Below are positions 56,476-64,000 of a stretch of 64,000 bases of DNA, one piece after another. The stretch's first letter is position 1; each line of letters starts with the position of its first letter. The stretch is from Deltaproteobacteria bacterium (GTDB taxonomy: Bacteria; Myxococcota_A; UBA796; UBA2385). The position numbers and the translations under genes were made by a program. The DNA lies in contig JAGYJW010000002.1 in the NCBI GenBank assembly GCA_018401435.1, forward strand, positions 186,001 through 250,000, in the 5' to 3' direction. Below the pieces are notes generated by a model. That model saw only the letters and a program-made list of their open reading frames with translations. It did not search any database and was not told the DNA's origin.

Positions 56476-57200
56476 TCGTCGCTCCCGCCCCGGGGCCGGC
56501 TGGGCCGGGGCATCAGCACCGTCTCGTCGCCGTCCAGGTCGTCGATGAAGTCATCGTCGGGGATGATCGTGGCGCCCGGCCGCAGGTTGGGCATGGGGTT
56601 GACCAGCGAGGCCGAGTCTGCGGCGGGCGGCAGGGGTGCGCGGGGGCCGGCGGACGGGGCGGACCGGCGCTGGGCCCGGGGCCTGGGCCACCAGCGGCGG
56701 GCTCTCCGGGCGGCGCAACCCGGGGCGGGCCCGGTGGACGCTGCAGGGCGGTGGCGCGGGGGGCGGGGCGGCCGGCGCCGGTGTGGGGGCCGGCTGGGTC
56801 TGCTGCGGCAGCACCGGCGGCGCAGGCGGCAGCCAGGGCGGCGGGGGCGCGGGCTCGGAGGCCGGCGCAGGTGCCGGCGCCGGCGCGCTGTAGGCCGGCG
56901 CGGGGGACCGCTGGGGGCAGCGGCGGCGTGCTGGCCACCGGCGTCGCCTCGTCCACCGCGTCTTCAGAGTCCTCCTCCACCAGGGCCGTGTCGGGGAGGA
57001 CCGGGGGCTCGCTGGCTGCGGCCGCTGCGGCGGATCGGGCCCGGCGGGATCGGACGCGACGGCGGCGGCCTTGGGGGCGGGATCGGCCTTGTTCTGGCTG
57101 CGCTTGAGGAGCCAGAAGGCGAGAGGCCCGCCACCAGGAAGACGCTGAAGAGGCAGCAGAGCACACCGCAAATGGCGCCGCCGATGGTCGCGGGATCCAT
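56472..57200 (-). CDS. Membrane-anchored Pro/Ala-rich protein, frameshifted
   Basis: The ATG at 57200 starts MDPATIGGAICGVLCCLFSV, a membrane helix, then the frame breaks near 57125 and continues as AFWLLKRSQNKADPAPKAA. A second shift gives SEPPVLPDTALVEEDSEDAV, a third a Pro/Ala-rich linker (APAPAPAPASEPAPPPP), and a fourth the acidic C terminus PNLRPGATIIPDDDFIDDLD ending in PRGGSDE. All pieces are in order on one strand and end precisely at the ygfZ start, so this is one real gene with consensus errors or recent decay. One helix, an acidic/Pro linker and an acidic tail suggest an envelope spanning or scaffold protein. Confidence 0.6.
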
Positions 57201-57302
57201 GGTTCCTCTCTAAGGGCGGGATGCCTGGGGACGCCCAGAGGGTATCCTGCTGCGACCCCGCGCGGGCCCGACCGCCCCGCGCCACCGCCTGTGAGTCCTG
57301 CC

Positions 57303-57872
57303 ATGCGCCTCGATCTGCCCTTTGGACCCGCCCTGAACCTGCCGACCTCTCCGGCGGATCCCCACTTGTGGGTGGGCCTGGTGGGCCTGGCCCTGGCGCT
57401 TGCGGGCTCCCGCCTCTATCGGCTGGCCATCGTGGGTCCGGGGGTGGCGGTGGGCGCGATGGCGGGGCTGGAGCTGGCCGGCGCGGTGGGCTTCGAGTCG
57501 CGCATGGTCGCCGCCGCGGTGCTGGGTGTGCTCGGCGGCCTGCTTGCCCACTTCCTGGAGCGCCTGGCCATCGCCTTGGGGGGTGCTCTGCTCTGCGGTG
57601 GGCTGGCCAACCTGGTGGGGGCGATGTTCTGGACCGGTGAGCTGCCCTGGTTCATCCCGGCGGCGGGCGCCGTGATCGGCCTGCTGGCCTTCCCCTCGGT
57701 CTACAAGCGCCTGTTGCCCCTGGTGACCGCGCTGATGGGCGCCTTGTGTACGGCCTGGGCCCTGGGCCGCCCCGACGATCTCCGCGTGGTCGGGTTCATC
57801 GCCGTGCTGGGGCTGATCGTGCAGAGCGTCGGGGGCGGCGACAAATCCAAGAAGAAGGCCAAGGCGGATTGA
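57303..57872 (+). CDS. Polytopic membrane protein, DUF4203/TMEM198-like
   Basis: A 189-residue protein with six or seven closely spaced helices rich in Gly and Ala, e.g. HLWVGLVGLALALAGSRLYR and VAAAVLGVLGGLLAHFLERL, and a Lys-rich C terminus DKSKKKAKAD. The layout resembles the TMEM198/DUF4203 group, whose role is not known in bacteria. The ATG at 57303 is preferred over the GTG four codons before. It is divergent from the membrane-anchored gene to its left. Confidence 0.6.
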   Translation: MRLDLPFGPALNLPTSPADPHLWVGLVGLALALAGSRLYRLAIVGPGVAVGAMAGLELAGAVGFESRMVAAAVLGVLGGLLAHFLERLAIALGGALLCGGLANLVGAMFWTGELPWFIPAAGAVIGLLAFPSVYKRLLPLVTALMGALCTAWALGRPDDLRVVGFIAVLGLIVQSVGGGDKSKKKAKAD

Positions 57873-57912
57873 GTCGGCTGCGCGTGGGGTCCCGCCGGCG
57901 TAGAATGCGGGG

Positions 57913-58929
57913 GTGAGCACCCAATCCGTCCCCCCCCTCGACGCCAGGACCCTCGCCCGCCGGGCCGAGGTCTTGCTGGATATGGGGCGCAACGACAAGG
58001 GGCTCGAAAACGCCGAGGCCGCCATCGCGGCAGACCCGGGCAATCCCAAAGGCTACCTGGAGGCGGCGCGGGCCTTGACCGCCTTGGGCCGCTACGATGA
58101 AGCGCTAAAGCGCATTGACGCGGGTCTGTCGGTGCGCCCGCGCAACCCCTGGGCCTACCGCCTCAAGAGCTTCACCTATAGCAAGATGGGCCGCCACGAT
58201 GAGGCCCTGGCCGAGGCCGACCGCGCGATGGCCCTGGACAAGGACGACGTCGCGACCTGGCGCCGGCGCGCCCGCTGCCTGTTGGCCCTGGAACGCAAGC
58301 AAGAGGCCTGGGCCCAAGCCCGCAAGGCGGTGGATGCCCGCCCCGATGACCCCGAAGGCCACGGCTTTCTGGCCGAGGCCTGCCTCGCATTGGAGCATGG
58401 CGCAGAGGCCCTGGTGGCCGCCCGCGACGCCGCTCGCCTGGCCCCCGAGGCCCCCTGGTCCACCCACCTCCTGGCCGATGCCCTGGAAGCCGACGGGCAG
58501 CACGAAGAGGCCATGCGCATCTTCCACGACTGCGTGCGGGCCCGACCCGGCAGCCCCTACGCCCGCAAGCGCCTGGTGGAGCTGGCCCAGGCCGCCGGCC
58601 GGCGCACCCTGCGGTCGCCCTTCGTGATCGTCGGCAGCATCCTGCTGCCCGCCTTGGGGGCCCTGGCGGCCTTCCTGGCCAAGGAGCTCTACGGCGCCTC
58701 GTTGCTCTCCCTGGTGCTCGCGATCGGCCTCGGGGCGCCTGCGGTGGCCCTCTATGCCTCTGAGCAGGGCCGCCGGGCGGTGGAGCGCGCCTCCCCCGGC
58801 GCCTGGGAGCTGGTCGGTCGCATCCGGGCGTCGGACCGAAAGGCCCGCAAAGACGCTGCTTTGGGGGCCCGCGCGGCAAGCTCGTCGCCCGCGGAGCCTG
58901 CCCGCCTCACCATTGGCGACGAAGACTGA
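57913..58929 (+). CDS. TPR-repeat membrane protein
   Basis: A 338-residue protein with five or six tetratricopeptide repeats in residues 10-220 (ARRAEVLLDMGRNDKGLENA, AARALTALGRYDEALKRIDA, FTYSKMGRHDEALAEADRAM, LADALEADGQHEEAMRIF), then two membrane helices (about 237-285) and a basic cytosolic tail. TPRs mediate protein-protein contacts; the partner is unknown. The start is the GTG-adjacent codon at 57913 and the end lies 6 bp before the subtilase gene. Confidence 0.8.
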   Translation: MSTQSVPPLDARTLARRAEVLLDMGRNDKGLENAEAAIAADPGNPKGYLEAARALTALGRYDEALKRIDAGLSVRPRNPWAYRLKSFTYSKMGRHDEALAEADRAMALDKDDVATWRRRARCLLALERKQEAWAQARKAVDARPDDPEGHGFLAEACLALEHGAEALVAARDAARLAPEAPWSTHLLADALEADGQHEEAMRIFHDCVRARPGSPYARKRLVELAQAAGRRTLRSPFVIVGSILLPALGALAAFLAKELYGASLLSLVLAIGLGAPAVALYASEQGRRAVERASPGAWELVGRIRASDRKARKDAALGARAASSSPAEPARLTIGDED

Positions 58930-58935
58930 GGTCCT

Positions 58936-60783
58936 GTGCTCCCCCTGCTCCTGGTTTCGGCGGCCCTCGCGGGGCCCCAGCGGCTGCTGGTTGGTGTGGA
59001 CGGCCCCGATGTGGCTGCGCGCCTGCGCGCCCTCGCCCATGCCGGCGGCGCCCGCGCCCGCTGCTGGGCGCCCCTGTGCATCCTCGACGGCGCCGACGAC
59101 CTCAGCCCGCAGGCGCTGCGGTCTGTGCCGGGTGTGCGCTATGTCGAGGTGGATCGGCCCATGGACCTCGTTTTGGTGGCTCCGCCGCCTGCGGCATTCG
59201 ACGGCACCTCCGACTGCCCGGACCTCTGGGAGATGGACACCCTGGGCGTCGAAGCGGCCTGGGCGGCGGCCGGCCATCGGGGCGGCGACGCGCCCGTCGT
59301 GGCCATCCAGGACTCGGGCTTCCTGCTCAGCCACCTGGACCTGGGATCGGTGTCCGGGCAGTTCGACTATGGGGATGTGGACACCATTCCCGAGGTGTCC
59401 TGGTATTCGGGCGTGCCCGGCCACGGCACCTTCATCGCGGGCCTGATCTCCGCCCGGGACGGCAATGACCTGGGTCGGGTGGGCGTCATCCCCGAAGGCC
59501 GATTGAACCTGCAGAAGATCGCAGACAGCAGCGGCGCGCTCTACTTCTCCTATGCCGTAGCCGCAATGCTGGACCTGGCCGATGATGACCTGGGCGTGAG
59601 GGTTCTCAACTATAGCATCGCCTCATCCAGCACGACCTCGGCCTTTGACGACGCGGTGGCGGCCTTGGGTGAGGTCAACATCCTGCTGGTGGCCGCAGCG
59701 GGCAATTGTTCCAGCGCGGGCTGCTGGGACGCCGACAACGACCGCTACCCGCTCTATCCGGCCAATAGCGCGGGCGATCATGTGCTCAGCGTGGCGGGGA
59801 GCACCCGCAGCGACGGGCTGAACTCCTATAGCCACTACGGCAGCAGCACCGTCGACCTCGCAGCGCCCGGCGTGGAGCTGTGCTCCTTGGATGTGGGCAG
59901 CGACACCGACACCGCGGTGGCAGCGGGCACCAGCTACGCGGCCCCCCTGGTGGCAGCGACGGCGGCCCTGGTCTGGGGTCGAGCTCCCCGCATGACGGCC
60001 CCGGAGATTGGCCGGGTCTTGCGGGCCAGCGCCAACGAATCCGACGGCCTGCGGGACAAGGTGCGGGCCGATGGTGTGCTCTCTGCCGAGAACGCCGTCC
60101 AGACCGCGTTGGCCCGCCTGGATCCGCCCGGCGACCTCGTCTTGGAGGAGCGCGGCGAGCTGCTGCTCTCGATTCAAAGCGTGGGGGCAGCGGGCACGGG
60201 CACGGTGCTGCTGTCCCATGGCCCGGGCCTTGCGGTGCTGGATGTGGATGGCGCCGCCGGGTGGATGGCCCAGCCCGTGCCCGCCGGGGGTGGCATGACC
60301 CTGCCCGACGCCGGCACGGTGCTGGCCAGCCGCGCGGCCACGGTCTTGACCGGGCCCCTGCCCGCAGACGGCGATCTGGACCTGGAAGTCACGCTGTCCG
60401 GGCGGGCCTTGGGAGAGAGCGCCGTCACGGTGCGGCTGGTGGCCAGCTCGGTCGGGGCGGATTGGCTCAACGCGCCCTATGCCACCGGGACCGCCGACGA
60501 GACGGGCTTTCTGGCCTATGGAATCACGGTGGATGTGCAGGCGGTGGACACGGCGGAAGACACCGGCGGCGGTGACGGTGGCGACGCTGCAGATGGGGCC
60601 GATGACGGCGTCACGGACGGAGATGGCGGCGACGGCGGGGACGTTGACGACGGGGATGGGCTGGCCGCCGAAGACCCCAAGGGCGGCTGCGGTTGCGCGT
60701 CCATCCCGCCCGCTGGCCCCGGCACCCTCGGCGGCCTGGGGCTGCTGGCGCTGCTCACCTCCCGGCGTCGGCGACCCTCCTGA
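58936..60783 (+). CDS. Subtilisin-like serine protease with MYXO-CTERM-like tail
   Basis: An S8 peptidase of 615 residues with a signal peptide and an inhibitor-like propeptide (to about 95). The catalytic triad is in VVAIQDSGFLLSHLDL (Asp), GVPGHGTFIAGLIS (His) and AGTSYAAPLVAATAAL (Ser). After a beta-rich domain comes an acidic Gly/Asp linker, then GGCGCASIPPAGPGTLGGLG, a hydrophobic helix and a final RRRR. This Cys-Gly-Cys/helix/Arg layout matches the MYXO-CTERM sorting tail of myxobacteria, which is processed for surface anchoring. The product is therefore a cell-surface protease. The GTG at 58936 follows the TPR gene by 6 bp. Confidence 0.88.
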   Translation: MLPLLLVSAALAGPQRLLVGVDGPDVAARLRALAHAGGARARCWAPLCILDGADDLSPQALRSVPGVRYVEVDRPMDLVLVAPPPAAFDGTSDCPDLWEMDTLGVEAAWAAAGHRGGDAPVVAIQDSGFLLSHLDLGSVSGQFDYGDVDTIPEVSWYSGVPGHGTFIAGLISARDGNDLGRVGVIPEGRLNLQKIADSSGALYFSYAVAAMLDLADDDLGVRVLNYSIASSSTTSAFDDAVAALGEVNILLVAAAGNCSSAGCWDADNDRYPLYPANSAGDHVLSVAGSTRSDGLNSYSHYGSSTVDLAAPGVELCSLDVGSDTDTAVAAGTSYAAPLVAATAALVWGRAPRMTAPEIGRVLRASANESDGLRDKVRADGVLSAENAVQTALARLDPPGDLVLEERGELLLSIQSVGAAGTGTVLLSHGPGLAVLDVDGAAGWMAQPVPAGGGMTLPDAGTVLASRAATVLTGPLPADGDLDLEVTLSGRALGESAVTVRLVASSVGADWLNAPYATGTADETGFLAYGITVDVQAVDTAEDTGGGDGGDAADGADDGVTDGDGGDGGDVDDGDGLAAEDPKGGCGCASIPPAGPGTLGGLGLLALLTSRRRRPS

Positions 60784-60936
60784 TACTGGACCGAAGCAGC
60801 CTGCCCAACGCGGTTTTCGGCTCATGGAGTCTGGGTGACGATGCGGTGGCGGGCCGGCAGGTGGGCCCGCCTTGCGCCAGGATGGCGGCGGCTCCGAGCC
60901 AGTTCATCCCGGGCCACGCGCCCACGGGAGCGCGGC

Positions 60937-62217
60937 ATGCCCCTTCGTCGTCTTGGTGCTTCGGCCCTTCTGCTCAGCCTGCTGGGCGGGTCCTGCGCCT
61001 TGGACCAGAAGCTCAACCGCATCCCCTCCCCCCCTGGGGTCGAGCTGAGCGCCACCCGCGCCATCTACCGCCAGGGCTCGGGCCCGGCGAAGCTCGACGG
61101 CCGGGCCTGGGACAGGCACGACAGCCCGGCCGAGCTTCAGCTCCGCTGGACCGTGGATGGCGCGGCCCTGGGCGACCCCTTCCAAGATGAAGACGGGGAC
61201 GGCATTGTCACCATGGCGCTCGACATCGACGCCATGGAGCTGGGGCTGCACCTGGCCACCCTGCGGGCGGTGGATACCGACGGCGATCTGGCCGAGGCCG
61301 AGGTCATCTTCGAGGTTCAGGGCCCCCTGGGCTCCCCCGAGGTGGAGATCCTCGCACCCGCGGACGGCAGCAGCTTCGAGCTGGGCGCTCAGGTCGTCTT
61401 TGAGGGGCTGGCCAGCGATCTCACCACGCCGCTGTCCGAGCTTCGCTATGGCTGGGAGTCCGATGTGCAGGGCCCCCTCGCCGGCGCCGTGAGCGCCGAC
61501 GGCCGGTCGCTGCTGGTGACCAGCGGGCTGTCGGTGGGCAGCCACCGGATCTCGCTCATCGTGGTGGATCTCGACGGAGATGTGGGCCTGGACAGCGTCG
61601 CCATCCAGATCGTGACGCCGGGTGAAGACACGGGCGATCTGCCGGTGGACACCGGCGACGAGCCCATCGAAGACCCGCCCGATGACCCTGTAGACGCCGA
61701 ACCGGGCGACCTGGTGCTGAGCGAGCTGATGGTCAACCCCGAGGTGGTCTACGACACGGCCGGGGAGTGGTTCGAGCTGTACAACACCTCGGGCTCCTTC
61801 ATCAGCATCCAGGGCTACACCCTGCGCGACGACGACTACGACACCTGGGTCATCGATGTGCCCATGGTCGTGCCCCCGCACAGCTACTTCGTGGTCTGCG
61901 CCAACACCGATCCCACCTACAATGGCGGCGTCACCACCTGCGACGCCGGCTTCTTGCGGCCCTCGTTGCCGCCCCCTGGGCTGGCCATGGGCAACAACGG
62001 CGACGAGGTCATCCTGCTGCGCCCCGACGGCGCCGAGATCGACCGCCTGGTCTATGACGCAGCCTGGGTGTCCAATGGCGAGGCCGTCGGCGTCGATCCC
62101 AGCCACCTGTCTGCGACCGGCAACGACGACCTGCGGTACTGGTGCCCCCAGCGCACCGTCACGATGTCTGGGGGCGAGCCCGGCACCCCGGGCCTGGTCA
62201 ACGACAGCTGCCCCTGA
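60937..62217 (+). CDS. Lamin-tail-domain lipoprotein
   Basis: A 426-residue exported protein. The ATG at 60937 with GGGAG seven bases upstream gives a signal LGASALLLSLLGGSCALDQK, with a weak lipobox. Two beta-sandwich segments follow (about 25-220, with PLGSPEVEILAPADGSSFEL starting an Ig-like repeat). An acidic Thr/Asp/Pro linker (EDTGDLPVDTGDEPIEDPP) then leads to a lamin-tail domain: LVLSELMVNPEVVYDTAGEW, FELYNTSG, LRDDDYDTWVID, YFVVCANTD and NGDEVILLRPDGAEID. Such domains occur on bacterial surface proteins and nucleases. No catalytic domain is present here. Confidence 0.78.
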   Translation: MPLRRLGASALLLSLLGGSCALDQKLNRIPSPPGVELSATRAIYRQGSGPAKLDGRAWDRHDSPAELQLRWTVDGAALGDPFQDEDGDGIVTMALDIDAMELGLHLATLRAVDTDGDLAEAEVIFEVQGPLGSPEVEILAPADGSSFELGAQVVFEGLASDLTTPLSELRYGWESDVQGPLAGAVSADGRSLLVTSGLSVGSHRISLIVVDLDGDVGLDSVAIQIVTPGEDTGDLPVDTGDEPIEDPPDDPVDAEPGDLVLSELMVNPEVVYDTAGEWFELYNTSGSFISIQGYTLRDDDYDTWVIDVPMVVPPHSYFVVCANTDPTYNGGVTTCDAGFLRPSLPPPGLAMGNNGDEVILLRPDGAEIDRLVYDAAWVSNGEAVGVDPSHLSATGNDDLRYWCPQRTVTMSGGEPGTPGLVNDSCP

Positions 62218-62220
62218 GGC

Positions 62221-63296
<1,076 letters not shown>

Positions 63297-63324
63297 GGAG
63301 ACTCCAGGGTTGGGTGTGCCTACG

Positions 63325-63794
63325 CTACCCGCCTGTCTCAGCCGCCCACACCCTTCCCAGATCCTTCCTGGAGTATAGAAATAGGCGTTCTACCTGCGTC
63401 GTGGCCCGCGCCGAGCCCCCCGCCAAAACCCAGGGGGTCCGCCTGGGTGGTGGCCTCCGCCGCATCCGGTCCGTCGCCCGCTGCACATGCTGCCGCCGGG
63501 CCAGGGCCCAGGCCTCCTCGAATTCGGCCCAGTCGCCACCCTGGGTGCCGCCGCAACCAGCAGCAGGCGGGCGGCTGCCCGGGCCCGGCGCAAGGCGGGG
63601 TCGTCCAGGGCCTCCAGCGCGGCGTCGCTGATCAGGTTGGCCAGCCGGGCGGCCAGGCGCGGCCGGCGGGCGTCCAGGGCCGCGCCCACTCGGGCCTGGA
63701 TGAGCCCCAGGTCGCCCCGGGCCTCGGTATCGACGACAAAGGCGTCCTCGGCGGCCTCTTCGGGGGCGGGCAGGGCGAGGTCGGCGTCGGTCAT
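63325..63794 (-). CDS. Small soluble protein of unknown function, frameshifted
   Basis: The ATG at 63794 gives an acidic helical N terminus (MTDADLALPAPEEAAEDAF) and LIQARVGAALDARRPRLAAR, and reads to RARAAARLLLVAA near 63550, where the frame shifts. The other frame continues GGDWAEFEEAWALARRQHVQ and VERLFLYSRKDLGRVWAAET to a stop at 63325. One indel restores a protein of about 155 residues. No family recognised. It is upstream of the glycine-rich lipoprotein gene on the same strand. Confidence 0.55.
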
Positions 63795-63818
63795 CGGGGA
63801 GTCCGGTGTGGGTGGCGG

Positions 63819-64000
63819 CTATTTGGGCGGCAGGTGGGGCGGCGGCCGGCCGGGGCCTTGCAACTCTCTGCACAGGCGACCCCAAAGATCTGCCACCACC
63901 GCGGGTTCCCCATCGGTCCAGACCGGAAGGCCCGCGCCCTGGAGCGCGGCGTCGGTGATGGGGGCGGCGCAGAGGGTGGAGACGTCCATGGCCCGGGCCG
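63819..64000 (-). CDS. C-terminal fragment of an unidentified protein
   Basis: An open minus-strand frame enters from the right edge and ends at a TAG at 63819. The visible 60 residues include MDVSTLCAAPITDAALQGAG, then LPVWTDGEPAVVADLWGRLC and a Pro-rich end. The rhythm is that of a mixed alpha/beta protein's last strand and helix. The family cannot be named from this piece. It lies 24 bp upstream of the next minus-strand gene, so both are likely in one transcript. Confidence 0.5.
   Translation of the reverse strand, partial: ARAMDVSTLCAAPITDAALQGAGLPVWTDGEPAVVADLWGRLCRELQGPGRPPPHLPPK

Noticed and set aside
53860..57213. 1,117-codon plus-strand frame
   Set aside because: Antisense of four minus-strand genes, including ygfZ with its signature motif.

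Overview
The window is 64 kb of very GC-rich bacterial DNA that looks like a Myxococcota or other deltaproteobacterial-type genome. The support is indirect but consistent: many lipoproteins with acidic Asp/Ser/Gly/Thr linkers, a long lipoprotein of MopE-like Asp-rich modules ending in a C-type lectin domain, a subtilase ending in a MYXO-CTERM-like Cys/hydrophobic/Arg tail, and a carotenoid cluster of the kind known from myxobacteria and green sulfur bacteria. No rRNA, tRNA, CRISPR array or photosystem gene was recognised.

Layout. 1-10.3 kb: housekeeping and accessory genes (hydrolase lipoprotein, haem-c lipoprotein, Baeyer-Villiger-type monooxygenase, universal stress protein, LarA-like protein, GT-C glycosyltransferase, membrane metzincin, thiD, a small rhodanese operon, DUF547). 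10.4-15.6 kb: the 988-residue MopE/lectin lipoprotein, then two frameshifted genes (threonine dehydratase-like, serine beta-lactamase-like). 15.7-17.2 kb: a decayed insertion sequence with 13-bp terminal inverted repeats, touching the crtB stop codon. 17.2-25.2 kb: two divergent carotenoid operons (crtL-crtE-crtB and crtC-glycosyltransferase-acyltransferase-crtD), joined by start/stop overlaps and separated by a short promoter region with two palindromes. They predict a cyclised, hydrated, glycosylated and acylated carotenoid. 25.2-30.1 kb: a frameshifted exported protein, a methyltransferase, two exported barrel-like proteins, a deoxynucleoside kinase and two small membrane proteins.

30.1-42.3 kb reads as an accessory island. 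It opens with a recombinase/transposase scrap. It then carries two tandem, overlapping membrane class III cyclase genes whose active-site residues are complementary, so that each lacks what the other keeps. A cyclic-nucleotide-binding protein, a SpoIIAA-like protein and a histidine kinase follow. The kinase is cut off after its N box by an IS91-type element. A 5-kb graveyard of decayed mobile elements closes the island: two IS91 copies, a tyrosine recombinase and a DDE transposase.

42.5-64 kb is again chromosomal backbone: an M20 peptidase with a Pro/Ala tail, a lipoprotein plus Omp85-type barrel, a HAD phosphatase, a deoxyhypusine-synthase homologue, a GH31 lipoprotein, an L,D-transpeptidase, a SIR2 protein, a PhyH dioxygenase, ygfZ, a TPR protein, a MYXO-CTERM subtilase, a lamin-tail lipoprotein and a glycine-rich lipoprotein with an Asp-Thr repeat.

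Many otherwise normal genes carry one or more frameshifts, often in G/C runs. Uncorrected consensus indels are therefore as likely as true pseudogenes outside the mobile regions.
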